Source of the DNA: Brasenia schreberi
Taxonomy: Eukaryota; Streptophyta; Magnoliopsida; Nymphaeales; Cabombaceae
DNA: 64,000 nt
Reading direction: 5' to 3'
Assembly (NCBI GenBank): GCA_036023115.1
Contig: JAYKKT010000074.1
Coordinates: 6,831,501 to 6,895,500, forward strand
This document shows, in pieces, positions 31,658 through 42,847 of this stretch (positions are counted from its first letter, which is position 1; each line of letters opens with the position of its first letter). Below the pieces are notes generated by a model, which ran no database searches, was not told the DNA's origin, and saw only the letters and a list, made by a program, of their open reading frames with translations. Made by a program: the position numbers and the translations under genes.

Positions 31658-34600
31658 TCACTGGTTTTTGGACTTCCACTCGGAGATTGCAGAAGTCAGA
31701 GTGCGGTTAGGAATCAGGTGCTTCGTTGGCATCTGTAAATTTGTCATTGGCGACGTGTCATGTGTGCTAAGCCACCTCTCTATGGCTCTACGCTCGTATG
31801 TATAACCATCGGGTGCAACCCATGGATCTTCCATTATATCCTGTATTCCACATCAAAATTTTAATTCCCTCAAAGAAAATACTACCAAGAAAAGGGAAGA
31901 GGGAAATGCAAGAAAAAAAACTTGGATTCAGATCAACTCAAATGGAAGCACAAAGCCACTCCACACATGCTCGCAAAAGCATAAAACTTGAGAACTTCAA
32001 AACTAAGCTATAGGCTATAGTAAATGTGATCAAGATCCCGAAGAGTATAACTGAACCAGTACTACCAAAATTAATGGTTCTAACCTGAAGAATCGGACAC
32101 AAGAAATGACTTGGTGGCCCATGAGAAGTGGGTAATGCGCATTTCTCACGATCAGCGATTTCCTTCAAACTTATCAACAACGGGAGAGCTTCATTCTTTA
32201 AATCTGGTCTATCCTTGTGTCTGAACTCAGCACAACGCAATCCCAGATTTGCTAGCTCTTGTGCTTCTTTTAGAGGCCAATTTCCTGCACTATCGTCCAA
32301 TATTTCCTCCAAACGGCCTTCTTCTATTGCCTTTTCCACACGGTGGGCTAAACCCATTGGAGGCTGTCCACTCAACAATTGCAGAACTACGATGCCATAG
32401 GAATACACATCTGACTTTGGTGAGACTAAACCTGTTCTTTGATACTCTGGATCAACATAACAGTAAGTGCCCACGAGACAAGTATTCTTGTAGACTGTTG
32501 CCATGGTAGAATGATCTGTAGGAATAAGTGTACAGAGACCTACATCTCCGATTTTGCTTACTAGATTATGATCAAGCAATATGTTTGCAGGTTTTAGATC
32601 ACGATGAACAACTGGTCGTGGCTTCGAACTGTGTAGGAAAAGTAATGCAGAAGCAACCTCCCAAGCTATCCTAAATCGATCAAACCAAGCAATTGGAGGA
32701 GTACCATTCTTTCTGCGTAGCCTATCCTCAAGGCTTCCATTTTCCATGTACTCATAAACCAAGCAAGCATGGTCAGGACAAGCACCAATAAGTAGTAGCA
32801 AATGGGGGTGACGGATTCTGCTGAGTATCTCAAGCTGAAATCAAGAAAGCAAAATCTGTAACTTGTGAAGACATTTTATAAACAATTTTTTCCTGCCGCT
32901 TTAACTTCCATATTGTCATAAGCCAGATCAGAGAAAAGATGAGGCTTATCAATGAAATTTTCAAAATTCAAATAAATATAAGCTTAAACTCAACCAATGA
33001 TCTAAACCAATTGAACATGAACATCATATTCCTATTTGTTGAAGAAACATCTAGATAATCTTACCTCCCGTTGGAACTGTTTATCCTTCTGGACTTCAAT
33101 TTGTTTCAAGTACTTCACTGCTACTGTGATATGACGCATAGTGCACTTGTAAACAGCTCCGAAGGCTCCCTCCCCAACCCGAAGAGAGCTGGAGAAATTT
33201 GAAGTTGCAAAAACTATTTCTTCCCAGTCAAATTTTTCAAATTGCTGATCCAAGTATGAAGAAGTATTTTCCTGGTTATGTTTCTCCTTCACTTCATGGG
33301 CAGCTGCTATATCAACTTTAGTTGCATTCCTCTGAATGACTTCTCTTTCTCCACATTCTTCTGCAGATTCAGGTTTCTTTTCAACAGCTTCTTGCTTTTC
33401 CTTTCCGTCTTCTTGCTTTTCCTTTCCGTGTGTTAGGCCACTTAGCTCAGCTACCTAAGATCATACAGGCATCAATATTTCATTCACACTCAACTTTATC
33501 AATCATGACCACCATAGCACCCAAAGAATTGGTCCAACAAGAAATAATTTGAACCTAAGACTTGAACCTGCAGATGGATAAGGTTTCATTACTAGGTTTA
33601 AGACAGTTTTTCTGCAAGTGCATCTGTCGATTCAAAATTGGACTCTCCAATAAGTTTCTATAAGAAGACAATAAATGTTCTCTAGAATGAACTACAATAA
33701 CCTTGCGAGAAGTATCAGACTGCTCATCTTGAGCCATCTTGAACATTTCTTGGACATGCCTAAGCTCAAGCCTTAATTTCTCTAGCTCATCACCAATCTG
33801 CAAAAGAAGAGTTACAAATGGAATAACTATGCAGTGATACATTGATTCATGACGCAAGTAATTATTCTTTTAAGAGTGAATGTGGCTTTATTACCTGGTA
33901 GTTTGAGGAAGATGAATCCGTTGGGGTATTTGATGAAGAAGTCCGTTCAGAAACCCCAGAAAGGTTTTCTGCTTGAGAATTTCCACCAATAACTGCACCA
34001 TTGTTCTTGCGATGGATATCAGCATGATCAGAAACTGCAGAGACAAACTCTTCCTCATCACGAGCTCGTGTAGCCCTGGAACGGGGCATAACGATAGGAG
34101 GAGATAACCCACTGTTATAGTGATTTATAGTTAAAAGAGCTGTATTTCGCTGATCCACCAAGGATGCAGGATACACACTTGGCATAGAGTGCATAGGAAG
34201 TGTGGACGAGCCGCCATCTAACCATCCTGGTATCAGAAAAGTGTAGCATTAGCAGCCATGAAAGAAAGTTCAGCCAAGAAGAAAAACAAAGAGAAGAAAG
34301 TGATTATTAGCATATTGCTGCAAATTGTTAAAAAGCAACTCAAGTCCTACAAAATATTCCTAGCATGAGCATATTTTCTGCGCTCTTTTCTCATTTAAGT
34401 TTGCCTATTCTTCCTCTAGTGTTACTTGTGCCATTAGTTATCCACGAACATTTTACTCATAAAGATTCCACTATCTGTTAAAAAGAGCTAAACCTGGATA
34501 TGTTGCACATACGACCTCTGCATGGCTTTCCATGAAGGAAGAACACTTGACCCGAATCAGAAAACATGAGACTAGGTTGTGGTGTTAATGAACAAAACGG

Positions 34601-37600
34601 ACCTCCAGTGAGATGTCCTTGTGATATTCCTTTTTACGTCATTGAAGTTAATTTACAGTTCTTACCATCTAGTGATATACTCAATTTCACTTATGCTGTG
34701 TACATGCTCGAAAATTTAGAAACACTTGCAGATAACAGTTTTGGAAGTGATGACTATTTCTACAAACAGAATGAGGCAGATTAACACTAATACGCTGAAC
34801 CAGCAAAGAGAAAGAGAAGCACTACATCAAAGAAAAGGAAAGCACAATGTGTTAAGACAACTTCTAAATATAAACCAGAATATTACCTGCCTGTGTGGCA
34901 GAGGAATAACCGGAGCTGTTAATGGAGAAACTTGTCCGGCTATTTGTAAATTCAGCAACGTTATTTACGTACAGCGTAGATGTATGTGTTGTTGTTAATT
35001 TTCCCCTTGACACAAAATAGACAAGACAGAAGTGTGGCTCCCAACCCAAAGATGCAGTTGTTGCATCATTTTCAAGGAACCGCCTTCACATCAAAAGATG
35101 AAATTTTAGTATGTCACTGTGATCAGCGATTGCACCTGTCAAACAAAAAACTACTGGAAGACAGAAGGCAACAAAAAAGTAACTCGGCACAGAATACAAA
35201 ATCAAAGAGATAAGTTGAAATAACAGTTCTTAATAGATGGCAATTATATTTAGATGAAAAATAACCTGGTAAGTTTTGAAATTTGTCAAGGTTTCTCATG
35301 TGGTAATTCTTGTACATGATCCTCGCCGGAGTTCATAAAGCAGTTGCACAGTGGAAAGAAGAAAAAGGAGTAGAAGGATGACTCAAAGGGAGGAAGGAGG
35401 GAGAGTGCAGTCTACGGTTACCCACACAATGCTTTTCAAGGGAAGATGTTTCTTCTCCTCTTTTTTCACTTTCTAGATTTATAATGGAAAAACTTCGATT
35501 AGTATCCGGCTTTGTCTTCCATCTTACCATTATGAGCTTTTCGTTACAAGCCTTATTTTTATCCATGAGAGGTATAACGTATTTGACAAATGTGTTAAAA
35601 AATGGTTTATAATTTTTTTTTTAAAAGGTTTAACACATCCATAAAATCCGAACTTCCTGTATTCCATGGATTCTTGGTCTAAAATGACCAATATTACGTT
35701 ATATCTCCTACTTTGTCATTTGAGTCAAACTATTATTGACACACTTGTTTTACCTCCCATTTTATAGGTTTTTTCAGGTTGTGTCTATGATTGAAAGTGT
35801 AATTACAATGTATACATATTCTATATTTTTCCGTATCCAATAAATAATTTCCTACACAACAATCGTGATAGTGTAATTTAATATACTAAGTAAGCTCTAA
35901 ACAAATCTCAAACCCATATTCATAACATGCTTTTAGAAAAGATCCTCTATTAAGCCTTTAGTCAAGGGGTAAGCCAACATATAATTAGTTGGCATATAAG
36001 ATATAAATATCTCATTTTTAACCACATCATGAACATAGTGGTATTTAACCATTATATACTTGCTTCTGAAGATAGAAACTCCACTCTTAATAAGAGTAAT
36101 TATTGTATTATTGTCACAATAAATGACAACAAGCTCATTGACTATACCAACTTTAAATTACTTATAAAGAGGCTTATCCAAACGGTACTCGTTGGAGCCA
36201 TACTACAAGCAATATACTCAGCTTCTTATATGTAATGCTACACAACCTTGTTTCTTACAAGCCTAAGAAACAACACCACCTCCAAATAAAAATATTTATC
36301 CATAGCTTTGCTTCTAGTAAAGTCATCATTTGAGTATCATATCACTTTTGGTTCATTTGCTTGAAAACATAATTTAAAGTCTTTTATTCCTTTAAGATAT
36401 CTTAAAATCCTTTTTACAACTATCCAATGCTATCAACTATGATTACTTTGATATCTACTCACAAGACCAATAACAAAGGTAATATGAGGTCTTTTACACA
36501 ATATAGCATACATCAAACTACCTACAATTTATACATAAGATCTTTAAATCCAGGTAATAAGTCAAAGTTAGTTAATTTTCTTAACTTTTGCATGCTTATA
36601 CCCTAGGCGTTTATTTCATACATTCACATCAACATCAAAGACAAAATCGATATATGCATAAGCACCTTTATTTTCATTTATATTTAATTTGAACAATTCA
36701 TGTTCAACGTCAAATAGCCCAGAGAAGACTATCCTTCTATGCTTCCCCACAATTACCTTACCATGGACAAACTTGACTTTAAAACCTTTCTTAACCATGA
36801 CAAGGACCGAAACTAGATTGCACTTAATATAGGGCACAATCAATACATCAGCCAATACTATTGGTACACCTTCTATATATATCCCTAAAGACTCAATCTC
36901 AATGATATCTAAGAAAATATTATTTCTCATGTATAAATGATATTTCCTGGTTTATATTCCTTGAGGTCCATAGCCCCTTTATTGCTCTTTGAGATGTGTT
37001 AGGTTGCTCCTTAATCAATACACTAACCAGTCACTAGGCAGTCCATATAGAGACACTCTGAAATCACACAGATTATGTCATGCTTTTCCGTTTGGCCGTA
37101 ACGTTGGGTGTTCCTACCGTTGATCTTTTTGTTACGACAATCCTACTTGTGTCTTATTTTTTTATAGATGAAGCACTTGACCCAAGAAGCGGTTTCCTGT
37201 GGTTTCTTAAAAAATTAATCATTTTTCTTCTTATTCTTGCCAAACTTCTTGTTTGGTTTATTTTTTTTTTTCTGGTTGAGCTTTGAGATGAACCTTATTC
37301 ATCTTTAGCTATAAACAAATTTTCTTTCTTGTTTTTATTCATGTGCTTTTGTTAAATTGCTAGTTTTATGAGAAGTTAAGAAAGGTTTATTTCAACTCCT
37401 AAGCTAAGAGTAGTGGATACTCTTTAGAATAGTAGATATCTACATAACTTCTGGGATGACTGACTTTGCTACCACTAAGTCTCTTACCATTACCAACATC
37501 TGGTTCATATGTTCCACTACATTATCTTCTTCTTTCATTTTGTAGGAATTATATTTTTGGAGCGGCAGTTGGACATGTAACTTGGGTGTAGTGTCATATT

Positions 37601-40600
37601 TAGTTGTTATAGAGTCGAACAACTCCTTAATGGTCTTGAATTCCTCAAAGACCCTATTTAGGTCATCCTCCATATATGTTAGCAGTATGGTTCTGGCTAT
37701 TGTGTCATCTTTAAGGAATGTTTTCTACATTTTCTTGTCTTATTCAGTTGCATTGGGAGTAGGGGCAAAAATATTTTCTTAAGTACATAATCCATGCCCT
37801 CCAGTGTAAGGGTCAATGGGATATATCGTTTCCATGTTTGAAAGTTTAGACCGTTTAGTTTATCAATTTTTGTCAACTCAAATACACAAATTTTGGAAGT
37901 CATTTTTTGTTGTTTGACAAAAATAATAGTAAGAGGGTATCAAAGAAAAACATTCAACATGAAACATATAGTAAATAAGATGTCAAATAGCCAACCATCA
38001 AAGAGCAATTTGCTAAATAACCATGTACAGAACTCCAAATAATTCTAGTTACCAAAAATAAATTTCAAATAAAGCCTAGGCACCATTTTGAAATAAACCT
38101 TAATATGATTCTGTTATTTAAGAACCAATCCGGAGTCAAATATGTAACTTTCTCCTTATTACCGTCCCTGTAATTTATCTCAGATTGGAAGGGCAAACTC
38201 ATAAGTTTACTAATCTATTTTTTTATAATTTAAAAAAATTGAGGATATAATTATAAAATTATGTTTGGTTTTCCTGTGTTTTTTTAAACTGATTAGGGAC
38301 AAAATAGTAATTTTGTCTTTCATTCCGAATCAATAACTCTGTAAGAACACGTAAAACTAACTTTTTATTAAGTGGTAGGTATGTGAATATCCCATACGAT
38401 CAGGGACAATAGTGTAATTCAATTTCAACATGTTGGTATTTGGTAATTTTTGTAAACTGCGAGTGGACAAAAATGTCCTTTCATTTGTTTAAGGGCAAAA
38501 ACATTTTCTGACTTAAAATATCTAGATTTTTTGGTAATTTTGCCCTGTTCATTATTATTAGAAATGGCCAATGGTAAAACAAACTTTTTAGTCTCTTCTC
38601 GATGCGGTTTCGAAGAAACTCGAGAAGACTGTGGTTTTATGCCACTTTTAAAGAAAAATGTGGCAAGTTTTTTGTTTGAAGAAAACAACCATGAGGGAGA
38701 GAGAGCAAGAGAACAGGAAGAGAGAAGAGAGTGGAGGAGGGGGCTAGTCCTCACCGTTGGGACCCTCCCTACCACTATCGTTCGATGTTTTCAATCCTTG
38801 GTGAAATTATTTCCTATTTGGTGGAGACAATTTTTCCTCCTTTATGACCATAAAATTTAACGGGCTCAGGCCAACCTAATCAAGGGATGGCTTCTGGCTC
38901 GCCTTTTTTTTTTTAAAAAAGGAGTGTTCCTCCTTTTTTTGTGTTTTTGTTTCTTACAAGTTTTTCCAGCGTCTTCCCTCTCTCCTTTTTTCTTTTGAAC
39001 TTAAAGGCATACCGGTTTGCTTTTGCAGATTATGGTTAACCTTGTCCTAATACCACTATTATAATTCTTGGGAGTTCTTAAAGCAGTTATACAGTAGAAA
39101 GAAGAAAAAGAAGAAGAAAGATGACCCGGGATTGCAATAGAAGGAGGAGGAAGAAGGGAGAGTGCAGTCTATGGTTATCCACAAAAGGCTTTTTCAAGAA
39201 AGATGTTTTTTCTTTTCTCTTTTTTTACTTTAATTATATTTAAATTTATAATAGAAAAACTTAAATTAACATTCGGCTTCGCCTTTCCTATCTTACCGTT
39301 CTGGACTTTCCGTTACAAGCCTTATTGTTATATGTGAGAGGTGTAACATATTTGATAAATGTGTTAAAAAAATGATTTAGAGAAAATGTTTCCTTTTGAA
39401 AAGGTTTAACCCATCCATGGAATCTGAGAAGATGGCCTGTCTTCCTGTATTCCATCGATTCTTGACTGAAAATGGTCGATATTACGTTACATCTCATGCC
39501 TTTTGATATCATTAAAATTAAGAAAACTGAAAACGAGCAAGTTGCAACTATAACCAGCTAACATCCTATCTGTGTGGTCTAAAACCAATGCCTTTATTTT
39601 ATTCTGTGTGAGAGCATGTGTAGCTGCACTTCATGAACATTTGATGTCTTCTTTTTCTCTTGGCCCATGATTGATTCATGTGTAAATATTAGGGGCAAAC
39701 AATGTAGAGAAAATTATAGGCAGTTTATTACATCTATTACTTGTTTTACCGTCACAGATCATTCTTTCTACAAGGAAGAACAATGTCCGGCATCATCCTT
39801 CCAATACGAAAGGCAAAAGATAGGGCATACGCAAATCAGGTGTGGCGGGGTTGCATTCACCATCTGATAGCAAAGTAAGGTGAAGGCGAATCACGCACTA
39901 CAGGGCTGATGCAGGAGGTGAAGTAGAGGCAAATCATAGAGAATGATGGTAGCAGAGGTAGTGGGGCTGCTATTAGATGTTATTACAGGGCTCCCGATTT
40001 GGAAGGCATTATTGCTTCCTGATCTTTTCTTGGATAAGTAGACAAGAAAGCAAAAGAAAATCTAAAATGATACACAAAAGGACATGAATTTCTTCTTTCC
40101 ATTGGGACAGTGCACACCTGGTCCTTGATTTACAGCTCAGACACAGATCTGGATCATTCCCAGTGCCAATCCACCAAAGTTTGGTCCAGTTATTCCTACT
40201 TTGTTTGGTCAAGTGTATCATTTGGGTGGGAAGATGATTACCTTAAATCTGACCCACTGAATGCCTCAAGCATAGTAGGAACAGAATGGCACCAAAATGC
40301 GAAAGTGTTGGCTTTCTTCATATCATCTTCCTGTTTTAACTTAATGCAGCACGTGTTTGCCAAGAAGTAATTGACGTTCATGTTTTCTCCTTTAACCTTT
40401 TACCGTGTGCCATCCTGGGTATCACCCAGTGCCTTCAGTGATCTGGTCCTGTGTGCCAACAACATGTCTTTTTGTGTATCATTGTAGATTTGCTGGTCTT
40501 ATTAATATTCCAGTCAACTTTTGTGAACATAGTATGCCATTGTGCACATGTTTCTCCACAAAAGAACAAATGCACAGATACATACATATTAAATGAATAA

Positions 40601-42847
40601 ACAACTTTTACAAGTTGTCATTTGCTATATTCAAACAACAAACACAGGAAGATGCACGCACTCACATAAAATTAACGTTGTGATAGCTACCTGGAGAGAG
40701 CATTGCGAGTGGAAGACCCTAATACAAGCTTGCTGATTCCAGATTTAGCAACTTCTGCAGATAATGCGGAGACCACATCATCTGCTTCAATCACCAACGT
40801 CTCTGCTTCTACCTACATATTTGACATTAACAAATCAAATTACCCTAAAGCAAAAAAAAACATGCAGATAATGAAGAATGACATAGAAAAAGATGCTGAA
40901 ACCTAAGACTAGGAAGTTCAAGAATACACAGCAGAAGCTCAGCCTCACAGTTAAAATCTAATAAATACCATGTTCGTCATTAACTATTAGAATCCAAGAA
41001 CCATAATTTGCACTCCATGTTCCAGAGTTGTGTTTTCCTTTTTTGATATGCAAGCTGGGTTAGGCGGATTCCTACCCAGATGTATACTTGGGTATTAAAC
41101 TCCTGACCTTTTGTCAGAGAGCAAACCCCCTAGCTAGTGAGCTATGCCCCTTTGGGGCGCCAGAGTTGTTATGTTATGGCTTACAGAACAGAGCGACGCA
41201 AAAGTTGTGAATGTATTTGCATCTATATAAACTTCAAGTTTCAGTACAAAATATTGATGAGAAATACAGAGATAGAGGCAATAATGCGAGTCTCTACTAG
41301 CCCAAAGCTAAGGCAAGCTCAACCTCAATCACAAGTTGACCAACAAGGATCTAACAAAGATTTCACGTGCACCTAAAGTGTAAAGTGGATAGCCCAAAGC
41401 TTTAACAAGTGGAATATGTTTTTGGTTCGAGTACAAAGAAGATAAAGGCTAAGGTGCTTCAGCAGTAAATGTGAAATCAGTAATGAACGCATCAAAATCT
41501 GCACAAGTTTTAGTTGGTGCTAAACCAAACTTATGTGCATGCATGCAATTCACGGCACTGCATCCACACAAATGATGAGGATCACGAAATATTGTCATCA
41601 ATATTCACAAGTAATTTTTTTAACAAAAAATCAGAAGCAATTTTTGGGAAATAACATTCAACAACATTCAGAAGTAACCGAAAGAGTTTGTGAGAGGAAA
41701 GACATTTCACAGCTTCCTCATCAAGAAAAGAAAATATGAGACCTTTCTCTGAGCACACATTCTTTGATAAGGAGCAAGGCTCTCTTTCGTCTTTGCTTCT
41801 ATTTGAGCAATGTGGTTAGAAGCAATATCATCACGAACTGCAGAGATTGGAAGTAGCCCCACTGCACGTACAACAAACAGTCAATGAACAGAGGATAGAA
41901 ATGGTTAAGATGAAACGTATTTTTGTTTAAAGTATCAGCCGTATTATCCTTCCTGATAAGCATTGTGGTGTATCTGCAGCAACGCTGTGCATATTTCACC
42001 TCACCAATGGTTAATATATAAAGAAAAATAGATCTACTCCGAGTTTTCTATCCATCTTTGTCTACTAGAATATACAAAGGGCATTAAATGCCCAAGCTTT
42101 ATTATATTTTTCTAATTTCATACATAAAACTAGCTTCCTAAATGGTAATTAATATTTCTTAAATGTTTTCCCTATAATGTTAGATTAGTATTCTTTATTA
42201 TTCTATTATGTTATGCCACAAATAAAAAAGGTCCCACACAACTGGCCTTCATAAACACCTCTTTATCATATTGATGCAGACAGGCACCAACGTAGAAACA
42301 CGTCCATGTCTTTCACGACTCATAGTCCTCGTGAAATTTGGACATAACTTTGGACCGTTTTGCCTGTTTCATGCACTGTACAGAACATAGAGTTGATAAT
42401 CAAGCCTAGACACATGAATTGTTGCATATCTATATCATGAACCTGATAATTACTCCAGAAACTTAGAAACAGAAATTTAAAATGTTAATCAAGAGGTACT
42501 GTGAATTATGTAGATAATTATGATGGAGACAATAAACATTTTGTACGCCACAAGTAAATCAAGATCTTGTTGGCTGTACTTATGTTCTTCATAGAGAGTT
42601 TAATGATTAAAAGCCATCCAGAAAAAGAATTGCAGCTTCTTAAAATTGCCATACTTGGGGTCGGCACCATTGTAATTTTTGATCGTACATGTAGGATTTT
42701 GAACACAACTTTTCTTTCATCAGCAACGAAGTTCTCCAATGCCCATCTAAGCGCAAGCTTGCTGCATGTCTTTCCACTTGCAGCAATAGCAACTGTTGTA
42801 GCTGGAGGAGATGGAGATGCATCATTCGCCACATCCAACGCCTCCAT
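31658..42847 (-). CDS. USP-protein kinase-U-box E3 ligase (plant PUB, complete)
   Basis: Exons: 42847-42655, 41861-41743, 40812-40691, 35083-34887, 34226-33895, 33797-33702, 33454-33065, 32834-32085 and 31840-31658. They join in phase to 2382 nt, 793 residues. The N-terminus is a universal-stress-type domain (TVAIAASGK, later LVLGSSTRN, about residues 1-145). A variable linker and a charged coiled-coil region (about 322-420) follow. The kinase starts near 440: G-loop VGEGAFGAVY (446-455), Lys467, HRD 560-562, and DVG at 580 in place of DFG, a known habit of this family. The U-box is complete: HFLCPILQDIMEDPWVAPDG, then YTYERRAIERWL, DTSPMTNLQM and PNRTL. Such proteins transfer ubiquitin with an E2 that binds the U-box; the kinase may regulate this. 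A copia element lies in intron 3 (5.6 kb). The paralogue is at 52059-59441. Confidence 0.93.
35311..35708 (-). repeat. 3' LTR of copia element 2
   Basis: Aligns with 39056-39496. Shared blocks include GGGAGAGTGCAGTCTA, CGTTACAAGCCTTATT, CTTCCTGTATTCCAT and ATATTACGTTA at the outer edge. On the minus strand it ends ..ATGTACA, consistent with a CA terminus. The edge is accurate to a few bases only. Confidence 0.85.
36616..36930 (-). pseudogene. Copia protease-region tail, relic
   Basis: The frame of 104 codons (VLADVLIVPYIKCNLVSVLV in its middle) matches element 1 at 6171-5920 and continues toward the GAG-pre-integrase region. There the sequence passes the deletion junction near 36540. It is non-functional. 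Confidence 0.75.
37440..37903 (-). pseudogene. Copia gag relic of element 2
   Basis: The start MTSKICVFELTKIDKLNG at 37903 and the later block NRVFEEFKTIKELFDS match gag of element 1. A frameshift separates the two parts near 37697. The zinc-knuckle region further downstream (about 37300-37100) is too degraded to call. Confidence 0.75.
38298..38317. repeat. Perfect palindrome in the leader of copia element 2
   Basis: GACAAAATAGTAATTTTGTC has 8-bp perfectly complementary arms around a 4-base centre. Weaker relatives occur nearby (38401-38425, 38463-38480, 38535-38548) and in the leader of element 1, which suggests a conserved feature of this retrotransposon lineage. Confidence 0.7.
39041..39055 (-). 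other. Degraded primer binding site of copia element 2
   Basis: On the minus strand TGGTATTAGGACAAG directly follows the 5' LTR and corresponds to the TGGTATCAGGGCCAAG site of element 1 with substitutions. It supports placing the inner LTR edge at about 39056. Confidence 0.65.
39056..39496 (-). repeat. 5' LTR of copia element 2
   Basis: Partner of 35311-35708, beginning TGAGATG on the minus strand. It is longer by small insertions (for example in AT-rich parts and the GATGGCCTGTC segment). The divergence between the two indicates an old insertion. Confidence 0.85.
41040..41162 (-). mobile_element. tRNA-related SINE (family B) in PUB intron 2
   Basis: On the minus strand, A box TAGCTCACTAG (41144-41134) is followed by GGTTTGCTCTCTGAC and B box GAGTTTAATACCC (about 41102-41090). 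A TATCAAAAAAGG-type tail follows, near 41040. Its body differs from family A. It lies in intron 2, antisense to nothing annotated and in the same strand as the host gene. Confidence 0.55.

Larger units (their letters stand above)
35311..39496 (-). mobile_element. Internally deleted Ty1-copia element in intron 3 of the PUB gene
   Basis: Two direct repeats (35311-35708 and about 39056-39496) flank a 3.3-kb interior related to copia element 1. From the 5' side the order is a degraded primer site, leader, gag (start at 37903), a protease-region tail (36930-36616), then, after a junction near 36540, the end of RT and RNase H (about 36540-36010). Aligned with element 1, roughly 1.9 kb (its 3880-5745: most of integrase and the RT core) is missing. 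Stops and shifts disrupt the rest. Its LTRs are not obviously related to those of element 1. It lies in the same orientation as the host gene. No target duplication is clear. Confidence 0.88.
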
